A DNA stretch of 64,000 nucleotides from the NCBI GenBank assembly GCA_963681505.1, contig OY811975.1, positions 209,501-273,500 on the forward strand. Reading direction: 5' to 3'. Of this stretch, positions 1 through 11,809 are shown in pieces. Made by a program: the position numbers and the translations under genes. The DNA comes from Eunapius fragilis (taxonomy: Eukaryota; Porifera; Demospongiae; Spongillida; Spongillidae). The notes beneath the pieces are model-generated. The model saw only the letters and a program-made list of their open reading frames with translations. It searched no databases and was not told the DNA's origin. Position 1 is the stretch's first letter. Each line of letters starts with the position of its first letter.

Positions 1-112
1 GAGAGAGAGAGAGAGAGAGAGAGAGGTGGACAGTGAAGAGAGAGAGAGAGAGAGGTGGACGGTGAAGAGAGAGAGAGAGGTGGACGGTGAAGAGAGGAAG
101 CAGATATCAGCA
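1..112. repeat. GA-rich microsatellite with short GAGGTGGAC-type units
   Basis: A run of GA dinucleotides is interrupted three times by a short GGTGGACGGTGAAG-type segment. It is cut by the window edge. No coding signal. Confidence 0.9.
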
Positions 113-162
113 TTTACAACAATCATACAACAATACCTCATCCTCCGTAATGACACTTTTGG

Positions 163-270
163 TAATTAAATTAGCAAGCAAAAGAAAAGTTAACAAACGT
201 AGTACTGAAAATGTATGGCCAACTAAAAATTCAATGCCCTGACTATCTGATAGAGGAACTTTGCGATTCA
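163..270 (+). repeat. Degraded partial copy of foldback family 2
   Basis: This stretch resembles the left arm of the long inverted repeat at 54566-55000: AAGCAAAAGAAAAGT, then AATGTATGGC, then a sequence close to AAATTCAGTGCC, in the same order. It is too diverged to place its ends. It lies just downstream of the FAR stop codon, outside the coding region. Confidence 0.4.
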
Positions 271-344
271 AAGAAACTAGATCTAAAAACTACCCACAAG
301 GGTGATGATACTTGTATTCCATTCTCTCCTCTTCCCCACAAAGG

Positions 345-539
345 TCACCTTTTGATTTGCTTCCTAGCCTTGGGTAGGTTTGCAGGATCATCCTTCAACA
401 GATAGTACTTGGTGCCACAGCAGAACGTCTCAACGTACTGTTCCCAGTTTAAGTTCCTCACATCAAAGTAAAAGGTTTCCTTATCCTCCTCAGTCATGAG
501 GGAGAGAAGGCTGAGGCAGTTGTTGGACTTCCACTACAG

Positions 540-578
<39 letters not shown>

Positions 579-3560
579 AAATAAAGAGATGAGGCCATGT
601 ATGTTGCATTGGGGAGGAGTTGGGGACATTTCTTACCACCCATCCATGCTCAATGAAATAACTTAGACACTCTACTGCCACTTCTAGCTTACGATATATC
701 TTCAGCATACTATGGAGATGGAAGGGAAGGGAGGGGGAGGAAGTGACAGATAAGGGTGGAGGTGGAGGTGGCAGGCAAGAGGAGGGGAGGAGGTGGCAGG
801 TACAGGGAGGAGGTAAGAGGAGGAGGAGGTGGCAGGTAAGGAGAGGGGAGGAGTGGCAGGCAAGAGATGGGGAGGAGGTGGCAGGCAAGGGGAGGGGAGG
901 AGGTGGAGGGCAATGGAGGAGGAGGAGGTGGCAGGTAAGGGAAGAAGCAAGGGTGAGCGGTTGGAAAGGAAAGAAGGAGGGAGTTAAGGTATAGGTGAGA
1001 TAAATTCCTAATTGAAATGGTTTCGGCATACATTGGTTTCTTCCCCATGGTCCACAGGAGAATATCCGCAAAGAAGCCAGGAATGTAGTGGAGAAGGAAG
1101 TTCCAGTATTTCCAAGCACTCCTGCACAAAGAACAGGTGATGGGGTGAAGGGAGGGAGTGGTAGTGATGGGGTTAAGGGAGGGAGTGGTAGTGATGGGGT
1201 GAAGGGAGGGAGTGGTAGTGATGGGGTGAAGGGAGGGAGTGGTAGTGATGGGGTGAAGGGAGGGAGTGGTAGTGATGGGGTGAAGGGAGGGAGTGGTAGT
1301 GATGGGGTTAAGGGAGGGAGTGGTAGTGATGGGGTGAAGGGAGGGAGTGGTAGTGATGGGGTGAAGGAAGGGAGGGTAGTGATGGGGTGAAGGGAGGGGG
1401 TGGTAGTGATGGGGTGAAGGGAGGGAGTGGTAGTGATGGGGTGAAGGGAGGGAGTGGTAGTGATGGGGTGAAGGGAGGGAGTGGTAGTGATGGGGTGAAG
1501 GGAGGGAGTGGTAGTGATGGGGTGAAGGGAGGGAGTGGTAGTGATGGGGTGAAGGGAGGGAGGGTAGTGATGGGGTGATGGGAGTGGTAGTGATGGGGTG
1601 AAGGGAGGGAGTGGTAGTGATGGGGTGAAGGAAGGGAGGGTAGTGATGGGGTGAAGGGAGGGAGTGGTAGTGATGGGGTGAAGGGAGGGAGTGGTAGTGA
1701 TGGGGTGAAGGGAGGGAGTGGTAGTGATGGGGTGAAGGGAGGGAGTGGTAGTGATGGGGTTAAGGGAGGGAGTGGTAGTGATGGGGTGAAGGGAGGGAGG
1801 GTAGTGATGGGGTGAAGGGAGGGAGTGGTAGTGATGGGGTGAAGGAAGGGAGGGTAGTGATGGGGTGAAGGGAGGGGGTGGTAGTGATGGGGTGAAGGGA
1901 GGGAGCGGTAGTGATGGGGTGAAGGGAGGGAGGGTAGTGATGGGGTGAAGGGAGGGAGTGGTAGTGATGGGGTGAAGGGAGGGAGTGGTAGTGATGGGGT
2001 GAAGGGAGGGAGTGGTAGTGATGGGGTTAAGGGAGGGAGTGGTAGTGATGGGGTGAAGGGAGGGAGTGGTAGTGATGGGGTGAAGGGAGGGAGTGGTAGT
2101 GATGGGGTGAAGGGAGGGAGTGGTAGTGATGGGGTAAAGGGAGGGAGTGGTAGTGATGGGGTGAAGGGAGGGAGCGGTAGCGATGGGGTGAAGGGAAGGA
2201 GGGTAGTGATGGGGTGAAGGGAGGGAGTGGTAGTGATGGGGTGAAGGGAGGGAGTGGTAGTGATGGGGTGAAGGGAGGGAGTGGTAGTGATGGGGTTAAG
2301 GGAGGGAGTGGTAGTGATGGGGTGAAGGGAGGGAGTGGTAGTGATGGGGTGAAGGGAGGGAGTGGTAGTGATGGGGTGAAGGGAGGGAGTGGTAGTGATG
2401 GGGTGAAGGAAGGGAGGGTAGTGATGGGGTGAAGGGAGGGGGTGGTAGTGATGGGGTGAAGGGAGGGAGCGGTAGTGATGGGGTGAAGGGAAGGAGGGTA
2501 GTGATGGGGTGAAGGGAGGGAGTGGTAGTGATGGGGTGAAGGGAGGGAGGGTAGTGATGGGGTGAAGGGAGGGAGGGTAGTGATGGGGTGATGGGAGGAG
2601 TGGTAGTGATGGGGTGAAGGGAGGGAGTGGTAGTGATGGGGTGAAGGGAGGGAGTGGTAGTGATGGGGTGATGGGAGGAGGGGTAGTGATGGGGTGAAGG
2701 GAGGGAGTGGTAGTGATGGGGTGAAGGGAGGGAGTGGTAGTGATGGGTGATGGGAGGAGTGGTAGTGATGGGGTGAAGGGAGGGAGGGTAGTGATGGGGT
2801 TAAGGGAGGGAGGGTAGTGATGGGGTGAAGGGAGGGAGTGGTAGTGATGGGGTGAAGGGAGGGAGTGGTAGTGATGGGGTGAAGGGAGGGAGGGTAGTGA
2901 TGGGGTGAAGGGAGGGAGTGGTAGTGATGGGGTGAAGGGAGGGAGTGGTAGTGATGGGTGATGGGAGGAGTGGTAGTGATGGGGTGAAGGGGAGGAGTGG
3001 TAGTGATGGGGTGAAGGGAGGGAGGGTAGTGATGGGGTTAAGGGAGGGAGGGTAGTGATGGGGTGAAGGGAGGGGGTGGTAGTGATGGGGTGAAGGGAGG
3101 GGGTGGTAGCGCCAAGGGAATAGCACCAAACAAAAAATTGGTGAATTGAATAAGGTTGCTAGGATACATGTGAGCTGTGAAGACAAGCCACATGCATGTA
3201 TGTGTACATGTGTGTAATTAGTAGTGGGGAGGTCAACTTTTTGTTGCCCTGCCATGATAACCGTCTACACCCTTGAGATCTTTGGCAGTGTTAGTGGGGT
3301 TCCTAAAAATATTGCCATTGGCCTATGTTGTTAGGGAAAGGCTCTGTATATCCCTGGGGGTAGTGGTAGGTCCACCAGGGAATACCGCTCAGGTGTGCAT
3401 TAAATTGTGTGGCAGCAATGACATGCTAATCCTCCTATGGTTAAGCTGTGCATGGAGCTGTGTGCACATAGATTTGCATGATGCAGAAACTATTATGGCA
3501 AAATTTTTCCTGGTGGCTACAAAGATGTGTCATGATGATAATGTGTGTTGTGTGTGTACA

Positions 3561-3611
<51 letters not shown>

Positions 3612-3615
3612 TGCA

Positions 3616-3703
<88 letters not shown>

Positions 3704-6700
3704 GTGTGTGTGTACTTACGCTGGAGTGCTCTTTAATACCCAGGGTCTCCTGTATATCTGGTCAAAGGGGTGTTCCGTATAGCTCTTGATCACTGTACCA
3801 TCTAGAAGGGAAGAATGAAATGTGATTGCAAGCCATAAACTGTTGTCCCCTGTTTGTAGCATCACCATGCATGTGGAAAAGTTGGACCTTCTGGGTCCTG
3901 CAAACATACAGAATCAACATCACTTAGCAATCTCCTCCCTCCTCCACTACCACACCCCACCACCACACCACTCCTCCTGTCTTCCACCCTTCCATGTAGG
4001 CAAAGGAGAGATGTGGGTGTGGCCTGGACACCTGCTATCACAGCAATGATGAAGGCTCACAATGCCCCACCACCTCACACCGAACACACGTCCCTGGTAC
4101 GTAAGTCAGCTACATAATTGTTCAACTATCATTCCTTTGATTGTTAGGAGTAGTTAGTACATGCATGGGGGGGGGGGGGGGGGGTAGTGTGGTGTCAAAA
4201 GGAAGGGCCCTGCCTGTTTGGGAATACCAGCAACATCTGGTAACCTAAAATAGAAATCAATGAAATACAAAGAGTGTGTTGCAGTGATTTGGATAATGGT
4301 CGGACATCAGACCTTTTTCCTATCGATTTAGCCAATTGACCAACGCGCAGACGATATGTCCTAAAAGTGGGGTAGCAGACAACCTGCTTAAAAGCCAGCA
4401 CACTTCAAGCACACTTCAAGCACACTTCAAGCATACTTCAAGCATACTTCAAGTACACTTCAAGCATACTTCAAGCACACTTCAAGCACACTTCAAGCAT
4501 ACTTCAAGCACACTTCAAGCATACTTCAAGCACACTTCAAGCACACTTCAAGCAGACTTCAAGCACACTTCAAGCAGACTTCAAGCAGACTTCAAGCATA
4601 CTTCAAGCACACTTCAAGCATACTTCAAGCATACTTCAAGCACACTTCAAGCACACTGTCTGCCACCCACTTCTCGAACATCTGTGGTCTAATCTTGTTG
4701 TCTACCACCTGCTTACTGGACACCCTGTCTGTGCATGTGTAAGTTGAAGGTACATGTACTCTTAACCTTTAATCTCCCGTCGTCCTACGCGTAGGATTAT
4801 CGTCCTGCACATAGGACGCAAGTTAAAATTAATTTTTAGAAAACTCATATGATCTAAGAACAAACTAAAATCTCATTGTACTGTAGAAATGGTTATTAAT
4901 TCAGAAAATATTTTTACTTTCTTGCAATTCTACAAAGATTGTCAAATACAATCAATACTGCATTGCTAAAAGATGTATTTGCGGTAAATCACAAAGCAAC
5001 TTAAAGTACTAAAAAGTAATGTTGGGAAGATCAGAGCAACATGTTAAAAGAAGGGGGTAGTAAGACAAGTCTTTTGCACTAAGCACATAAAAAAGTACAT
5101 TGTAGATTTGGAAATTGCTAGCTCCACAAGCTAATGAACGATAGGTATTTGTCAGACGCATGTTGCAGGAATAGCCAAGTGAATGGACAAAATCTTGAAA
5201 ACGTACAACAGTGTGTTTTCGGTAAAAATGGCAAAACCAATTAGAGTAAAAACACTGCCATAGAATGTATATAGTAGCACACACATCATGCTTCAAAAAA
5301 CATTCAAAAAAAGTTATACTTGTCGAACTTTTTTCTGTGACAATTAAATTCTCTACATAATGCATTTTTAAGAACCGTATCTGTTATTAGCATCGTGTAA
5401 CTAAGGGTGTGATTTAAAAAATAGACTGACAATTGGTAAATTTAGCACGATAGACACATCAAACAGCAGTAGAGAAATGTATGCCAAAAAACTGCTTTCT
5501 ATTTTCAAATATTGGTCCTACCCGTAGGACTTGGACCTGGAGAATTAAGGTTAACACTGTCTTACAATACAAACAGCACAAAATAAATATCAGAAAATGA
5601 AGGAGAGTGTTTGGTTACTATGGAGACTGGCTAACCCTACTATTGCATTGCATTATGACAATGCCACAGTGTTAAAATGTGTCCACATAACCTAAGCAGT
5701 ACACATGGAAACTGAAGACATATAGCTTTCAGGAGAATAATTTTTTGCCGTGACTGTATGCAAAACACCATAGTATATTACAGCACATTACTCATGAGTG
5801 ACTGACTGTATGATTGTAGATTTTGATTTGATCTAAGGGAAGGAATACTACAAACTAAATCATATGGCTAGTCAAAAATTTTATGATCATGTATGTGCTT
5901 AATGTCTGGTCAAAGCAAACTTTATTCAAATCACAGCATGGTGTTGGGTCCAGGGAGGGAGGGACTACATGGTGTTGGACCCAGGGAGGGACTACATGGT
6001 GTTGGGTCCAGGGAGGGAGGGACTACATGGTGTTGGGTCCAGGGAGGGAGGGACTACATGGTGTTGGGTCCAGGGAGGGAGGGACTACATGGTGTTGGGT
6101 CCAGGGAGGGAGGGACTACATGGTGTTGGGTCCAGGGAGGGAGGGAGGGACTACATGGTGTTGGGTCCAGGGAGGGACTACATGGTGTTGGGTCCAGGGA
6201 GGGACTACATGGTGTTGGGTCCAGGGAGGGACTACATGGTGTTGGGTCCAGGGAGGGAGGGACTACATGGTGTTGGGTCCAGGGAGGGACTACATGGTGT
6301 TGGGTCCAGGGAGGGAGGGAGGGACTACATGGTGTTGGGTCCAGGGAGGGACTACATGGTGTTGGGTCCAGGGAGGGAGGGACTACATGGGAATGGGGGG
6401 TGGGAGAGAGAGAGAGAAGGCAGGGGTTGAAACCGTCTCTGCCAAGTCAACCCCAAGCAAAGAATACATTCTTTTGTGCAGCAAAGTCGTTAACACATAC
6501 ATGTATTCCTAACCCACTTCTGGCAACTTGACAAACGAGATTAAGGCTTCCAGTGGCCAAATGTAACATCCTGAATTTCAAGTGGGATCCAAGCAGGGCA
6601 GTCTCCCCCCACATTGGGCCACCATAACAGAAGTGGTCCAGTTATTATGAATTATACCCAATGATGTAACGCAGAGATGTTATAGAGCTGTACACTCCTG

Positions 6701-7249
6701 CAAGCTCATCCATCGAGGTCTGGGGGCGGGGCCACAGCTGCTGAGGTATTTCGGACGGTTTGAAGGCCAATCAGTAGATAAAATAGATGTAAACTCTCAC
6801 TATACATGCATATGCATGCTTGATAAGAAATCAGGAGGATGGCTCGGTGTGTTGAACAATATCGTCATTCTTTAGGGTAGATAATATAGGTCTGGGGCTG
6901 AGACACAAGCGAAAGGTGGTCTGGTTGAAACTGTGCAACCAGACCAGGCAAGCAACCCCCCCTGCAGACCAGGCGAGCAAACCCCCCTGCAGACCAGGTG
7001 AGCAAAGCCCCCTGCAGACCAGGCGAGCAAAGCCCCCTGCAGACCAAGCGAGCAAACCCCCCTGCAGACCAGGTGAGCAAAGCCCCCTGCAGACCAGGTG
7101 AGCAGAGCCCCCTGCAGACCAGGTGAGCAAAGCCCCCTGTAGACCAAGCCCCTTGCACAGACTCTCTGCCTAAACCATACAAATTCAAGTGTGGCAAATC
7201 TGAAGCTTCTGTAGGGGCAATTAACATGCCTGAATCACCACAATGCTAC

Positions 7250-7320
<71 letters not shown>

Positions 7321-7429
7321 TTGTTCATGGGTACAGTGATGTGCAAAAAGCTGATGGCAGAGCCAACACCCTTGGACTAAAAATCATTGTGTCCTCTAAC
7401 CGCAACAACAACAACAACAACAACAACAA

Positions 7430-7525
<96 letters not shown>

Positions 7526-9784
7526 CCACAGAATATCTGACTTACACATCCTTATCCAGGATATGGGGTTGAGGTTGCTGGAGGTGCAGTTGTAGACAAT
7601 GGGCTGAGCTGGCTTCTGTAGGGCCGTCACCCAGCTGACGGATATCAGCATGTTGTTGACGTAGTCCACGGGGATGAAGTCAGCTATGTTCTCCTCCTGA
7701 CACTTCAGCACGCGAAGAAGACCTTTGCCAACCTGTAGGGGTGGGGGTGGGCAGGGTAAGTAAGGAAGGGATTAAGAGAGTGGTAGAGAGTGGGAGGGAG
7801 GAAGGGGAAGAGGAGAGGGGAGGGAGGGTAAGGGGAAAGAAGAGGGAAGGGAAGGGGAGAGGAGAGGGTAAGGGGATAGGAGAGGGAAGAGGGAAGGGAG
7901 GGAGGAGGGGAAGGGAGGGAGAAGGGAGGGAGAAGGGGAGGAAGGGAAGGGGAAGAGAAGGGGAAGGAGGGGAAGGGGTTGGAGGGAAGGAGGGGAAGGG
8001 GAAGAGGAGACAGGAGGGAGGGGAAGGGGAGAGGAGAGGGGAGGGAGGGAATGGGAGAGGAGAGGGAGGGGAAGGGGAGACCAAAGGGGGAGAGGAGAGG
8101 AGTGAGAGGGGAAGGGGAGAGGAGGGAGAAGAGGGAAAGGGAGGTAGAGGAGAGGGAGAAAGCAGAAGGTGTAAAGGAAGTAGGAAACAAAGCCGAGTGA
8201 ATGGCAAAGAGGAGGAAGAGGAGAAGGATTAGTGAAGAGAGAGAGAGAAAGAGGAGACCTAGCACCCTTACAGCAACGTAAAGTCCACCAGGCCCATGAA
8301 GGCAGTCAATCCAACCCTGTGGTGTGGTATGGTGTGTGGAGTGGTGTAATGTGGGGGTAGGAGGGACAAGAGAAAGATGTGCCATCAAACATACCCCCCA
8401 TGCACTTTGCTACAAACTGAAAACTGACAGGATGAGGTTCCTTCATGGCTGCCCCGATGATGGAAGGCCGAAATATGGCAACCGGGAGACCCTTGCACTC
8501 CTTCATCACCATCTGCTCTGCCAGGGCCTTTGTGAACGTGTAGGTGTTGGGCCTCTGCTTCAGGAGGGAAGGGGTTAAAGCCTTGAGTTGGTCGTCATCC
8601 ATCCAGCTGCAGTGGATCGGGTGAAAGAGACACACAAAGATGAAGTGCAGAAACAGGAAGAGACATGGAGCGGGAAGGTGTGGGTAGGGAGATGTAGGTA
8701 GGGATGGTGTGGGTAGGGAGATGTGGGAAGGTGTGGGTAGGGATGGTGTGGGTAGGAAGATGTGGAAAGGTGTGGATAGGGAGATGCGGGAAGGTGTGGG
8801 TAGGGAGATGTAGGTAGGGAGATGTGGAAAGGTGTGGATAGGGAGATGTGGGAAGGTGTGGGTAGGGAGATGTGGGAAGGTGTGGGTAGAAAGGAGTGCA
8901 TAAAAAGTGAAAGGAGGGAATGGTAAAGAGGGTGCAAACAATGGAGAGGGCGGGAGGATAAGGAGGGGGATGACCACTAAATATGTAAACATGACCTTAG
9001 AAGTGTGGTGCATGAGCAATACATGACACCCACGCACACACAACCAGTCATGATTTCTGACATGGTCATTCCTTATATGGATATGAGGTACTCACTCCAG
9101 CAGTTCCAGAAGCTTCTCCGCAGGAGGTGATACTGGATACACTACTTCATCAATGGTGTCACCAGAGGGACGATCACAGTAGGCGTATGCTGTTGAAACG
9201 TGTACGAAGGACTGGAGGGTGTGTGTGGGTATGTGTGAGGGTGTGCCAGGGTGTGTGTGGGTGAGTGTGCGGGCAAGGTGTGTGTTGGTTGAGGGTGTGC
9301 GTGGGTGTGTATGAGGGTGTGTGTGAGGATGTGTGTGCAAGGGTATGTGTGAGGACATGTGTGTGTGAAAACATCATTACATGCACACATACACACACAC
9401 ACACCACCATACACACAGATGTGGCTGTTACTCATTCTTAGATCCATGCACAACACCCACTCAAAAGCCCTTCCTCATGAGTTAGGGGTGGGGGAGGAGG
9501 GGGGGAGGCCTGCATAATAGCACACACACACGCTCGGGGCAGAGGGTAATGCATGTGGTCTGGGGCAGAGGGTAATGCATGTGGTCTGGGGCAGACAATG
9601 GAAATATCTCCAAGGTACATGATGAGGCAGCAAAGAAAGTGCAACACACACACACACACACACACATGCACACACATACATACGCACCACACACACCACA
9701 CACAAACATAATGGATTCAAAAACAGCATTGTGCCCAGGTCTAGAGCAAAACTGCACACATCTGCACACACATATAATACATGG

Positions 9785-9824
<40 letters not shown>

Positions 9825-10936
9825 CACATGTGTGCACATACAATAAGTACTCAACAAACACACATTAGTCAATTAACGCTGCAATATTTTTGTTTAAATA
9901 AAGTGGAGTTGTCCAGATACAATCTGAAGCCGTGAACATGTTGAATAACTTCAAATTGGTATAACGTTTCAAAGGGTCTGGAAGAAAAATTCTTTGGTAA
10001 TGCCAAACACATCTTTGACACATACTCATCTCTTGGCGTTGATCAATTAACAAGGTAGGTCACACAATTACGCCCACACAGCATTAGACACTTGACACCA
10101 ACTCACCGCCAGTTTCTTCATCCTTTTGCACAGTTTAATGACCTCCAACACGCCAACGACGTTCATCGTTAAGGACTCCCTGACATTAAAGAGAAGACAT
10201 ATTTAACTTTTGCATGCACAGGCACACAACACACATACACACATCAATAATCACACATATCCACTCACATATCCACATACACATATACACATATACACAC
10301 ATATACACACATATATACACACACACACATATACACATACACACATACACATACTAAGAACTGTCATGCTTACCTCAACGGTGCATCAAATCGAATTGTT
10401 GCAGCCAGGTGAAACACCACATCAGTGTTCTCTACAAGGAAGGCCTGGTCATCGTCACTTAGGCCAAGCTTCTCATGCGACACGTCCCCAACCACTGGAT
10501 ACACCTTCTCAAAGACATGCGGCTGCTCCTCTCTGAGTACGTCAAAAGCCTGTGTGGGCGTTCGTAACCAAAACGACAGTGGTGCGCCGCCCTTCTATCG
10601 CGTTTTTTAATCACCCGCATAGTAATAGGCCTACTTTATGCAACCGCGTTACGCAAGGTCAGCCGCCGCAAAGGGTCACCCCGCTGCACTCTTTTCGCAA
10701 GGCCATAATATTGTACTCACCTTTGAGCTAAGGAGCTCGTCAAGTCTCTGCCTTGCGGTTTTTTCTTTCTTCGGACGCACAAGGACGATAACACGCTTCA
10801 GACCTTGCAGGCTTCGTAGCAGTTTCTCTAGCAAACATTTCCCCATGAACCCTGTGCCTCCTGTTAGAAATACTTGCTTCCCTTCGAAAAATTCTTGCAT
10901 ATTTGGCCGCTGCGTTTCAGAGAGCGTGCAAGCCAT
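345..10936 (-). CDS. FAR1: Fatty acyl-CoA reductase, complete 11-exon gene (copy A)
   Basis: NADPH-dependent reduction of fatty acyl-CoA to fatty alcohol, used for wax esters and ether lipids; in vertebrates a peroxisomal membrane enzyme. Exons: 10936-10721, 10549-10374, 10179-10107, 9211-9096, 8606-8429, 8316-8272, 7732-7546, 3792-3720, 1121-1032, 709-637, 533-345. All phases agree, giving about 471 residues (human FAR1 has 515). Exon 1 has the Rossmann motif TGGTGFMGK; exon 5 the active-site YTFTK (Tyr and Lys of the extended SDR type) followed by FRPSIIGA and KEPHP, continued in exon 6 by [12 protein letters not shown]. Exon 7 carries VGKGLLR and [11 protein letters not shown], ending at NPISW. 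Exons 8-11 form the FAR_C domain ([26 protein letters not shown]). It ends shortly after ARKQIKR, so no long C-terminal membrane tail is seen. Divergently paired with ALG10. Introns 7 and 8 are swollen by minisatellites. Confidence 0.9.
541..570. repeat. (TG)n microsatellite in FAR intron 10
   Basis: A run of TG dinucleotides begins shortly after the acceptor side of FAR exon 11 on the opposite strand. Confidence 0.9.
715..965. repeat. Purine-rich GGAGGTGGCAGG minisatellite in FAR intron 9
   Basis: Imperfect repeats of GGAGGAGGTGGCAGGTAAG type, polypurine on plus and polypyrimidine on the transcribed strand, ending at the splice acceptor of FAR exon 10 (709 minus). Confidence 0.85.
1135..3114. 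repeat. 27-bp minisatellite, about 70 units, in FAR intron 8
   Basis: Tandem units of GGGTGAAGGGAGGGAGTGG plus TAGTGATG, 27 bp, with shorter variants lacking GTGG and variants with TGATGGGAGG. Because 27 is a multiple of 3 the array stays open and reads as repeated DGVKGGSGS, but it lies inside a FAR intron on the other strand and the frame breaks whenever a short unit occurs. Not a protein. Confidence 0.95.
3544..3711. repeat. Long (TG)n microsatellite in FAR intron 8
   Basis: Interrupted TG dinucleotide array directly beside the donor site of FAR exon 8 (3720 minus). Apparent Cys-Val-rich reading frames here are artefacts of the dinucleotide. Confidence 0.95.
4385..4662. repeat. 11-bp minisatellite (CACTTCAAGCA / TACTTCAAGCA)
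   Basis: About 25 tandem 11-bp units that differ mainly at one base (C or T). The matching site in duplication copy B (36415-36442) has only about two units, so the array expanded or contracted after duplication. Confidence 0.95.
4766..5550. mobile_element. Non-autonomous piggyBac-like element (785 bp, TTAA target site)
   Basis: The element is flanked by TTAA at 4762-4765 and 5551-5554. Its ends are imperfect inverted repeats: CCTTTAATCTCC at the left and GGAGAATTAAGG at the right, with TCCTACGCGTAGGA and TCCTACCCGTAGGA palindromes just inside. Duplication copy B has the unfilled site (CTCTTAAGAAACACTG near 36541). The interior is AT-rich and has no recognisable transposase; the longest frame (5009-5365 minus) matches nothing I know. 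TTAA targeting is diagnostic of piggyBac-type transposition, so assignment to that superfamily is an inference from ends and target site. Confidence 0.8.
5935..6395. repeat. 27/31-bp minisatellite (CTACATGGTGTTGGGTCCAG type), copy A
   Basis: About 16 units of CTACATGGTGTTGGGTCCAG followed by GGAGGGA or GGAGGGAGGGA. The paralogous array at 36784-37545 has about 26 units. Open frames across it in all three phases are artefacts. Confidence 0.95.
6943..7148. repeat. 25-bp minisatellite (GCAGACCAGGCGAGCAAAGC type), copy A
   Basis: About eight 25-bp units in FAR intron 7. The paralogous position in copy B (38140-38205) has two to three units. Confidence 0.93.
7252..7522. repeat. (TG)n and (CA)n microsatellites facing each other
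   Basis: TG dinucleotides at 7252-7319 and CA dinucleotides, preceded by (AAC)n, at 7405-7522. The ~85 bp between them is unique. Together they could fold as TG/CA arms. Both tracts are much shorter in copy B (38306-38328 and 38422-38469). Confidence 0.95.
7738..8175. repeat. Purine-rich GGGAAGGGGAGAGGAG repeat in FAR intron 6, copy A
   Basis: Nearly pure polypurine on plus, polypyrimidine on the FAR coding strand. It ends at the acceptor of FAR exon 7. Copy B has a shorter version at 38681-38985. Long charged reading frames through it are compositional. Confidence 0.93.
8685..8890. repeat. 24-bp minisatellite (GGGAGATGTGGGAAGGTGTG type), copy A
   Basis: Irregular 24-bp units in FAR intron 4. 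The paralogous array in copy B, 39505-39855, is longer and more homogeneous (about 14 units). Confidence 0.92.
9215..9830. repeat. TG/CA-rich tract with two 26-bp GGGGCAGAGGGTAATGCATG units
   Basis: FAR intron 3 holds (GGGTGTG)n-like sequence at 9215-9365, (CA)n at 9390-9410, two 26-bp units at 9535-9590, and (CA)n at 9644-9690 and 9790-9823. Copy B has five of the 26-bp units (40534-40672) and fewer CA repeats. Confidence 0.88.
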
Positions 10937-11366
10937 TTCGACCTCGAGTTGAAGGTGCGGATATATAGAGGCGTGGCTACTGCACGTGAGATTACAACAC
11001 AGGGCATATTAATTCTCAAGTAAAATAATGCAAATGGTTATATATATATATATTTGTTTTCATTTCATTTCTAACACTACAAGAAAAGTATGGTTATCTA
11101 GGCTTGAGTAACTTGGGATAAAGTCACAAAAGTTACCCGAAATCTTTTATAACTCTGCACAACTACAGTTATCAGATCTATGAATGTAATTTTGTGGTAT
11201 TAGTTGTGCAGAATTATACTGGATTTAGGGTAACTTTTGTGAGTCTATCCCAAGTTTCTCCAGCCCAGATAACCATACTTTTCTTGCAGTGTATAAGGGC
11301 CACACTATTATAATAAAACGACCCAGTACAGTATTAATAAAATTAGCGCGCGAAAAGAAAAAAAAA
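10937..11366. promoter_or_regulatory. Shared upstream region of the divergent FAR and ALG10 genes (copy A)
   Basis: The two start codons face away from each other across 430 bp, so this interval must hold both 5' UTRs and probably a bidirectional promoter. A TATATAGAGGCG motif occurs near the FAR start. Roughly half of the interval is the inverted-repeat element at 11074-11292, which ends about 75 bp before the ALG10 start codon. Transcription start sites cannot be read from sequence. Confidence 0.6.
11074..11292. mobile_element. Foldback MITE family 3 (copy A)
   Basis: A 219-bp inverted repeat with termini ACACTACAAGAAAAGTATGG and its complement ending CTTTTCTTGCAGTGT. The arms also share a stretch around AACTTTTGTGA and ATAACTCTGCACAACTA. 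The same element occupies the same place in copy B (42678-42900), so it predates the duplication. No coding capacity. Superfamily unassigned; an A/T-rich target next to TA would fit a Tc1/mariner-type origin. Confidence 0.75.
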
Positions 11367-11777
11367 ATGGCACGAGAGTTGTGGTTAGCAGCAGGACTTC
11401 TCTCAGCATGTTGTGGGGTCTTGTACGCCCTGATAAATGCGGCACAGCCGTCACCATACATGGTAGGTTGTACGCACGCTACCACCATCTTCCGTTGATG
11501 GACTTTTTTTTGTGTAGGACGAAGTGTTTCACATCCCCCAGGTCCAGCACTACTGTTCGTATAACTTTTCCCATTGGGACCCAATGATCACCACGCCTCC
11601 AGGCCTATATCTGACGTCTTTGGCCTCTCTGGTTCCTTTGTCGTGGCTGCTAGGAACCGAAACCACCACTTTGTGTACCGTCTCCTTGCTGAGGTTGGCG
11701 ACAGCACAATATGGCTGCCTCGATCCGCGTTTGCGTTCTATTGACAGCCATTTCACACTGGGATACGTGAGCGAATA

Positions 11778-11809
<32 letters not shown>

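Noticed and set aside
1088..2432. Glycine/serine-rich DGVKGGSGS repeat protein
   Set aside because: Lies in FAR intron 8 on the opposite strand and is a 27-bp minisatellite broken by short units; no other coding evidence.
4195..4401. Minus frame reading [20 protein letters not shown], conserved at 36184-36417
   Set aside because: Conserved only because both lie in the segmental duplication; in FAR intron 7, no family match, low basis for a gene.
5009..5365. 118-codon minus frame inside the piggyBac-like element as a transposase
   Set aside because: No DDD motif or cysteine-rich C-terminus, and too short for a piggyBac transposase (~550-600 residues).
5883..6531. Repeated [10 protein letters not shown] / WCWVQGG protein frames (also 36757-37718)
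   Set aside because: 27/31-bp minisatellite inside FAR intron 7; all phases open, and copy number differs between paralogues.
7741..8232. Charged Glu/Arg/Gly-rich frame and its Pro/Ser-rich antisense partner
   Set aside because: Polypurine repeat in FAR intron 6; compositional, interrupted in the paralogue.
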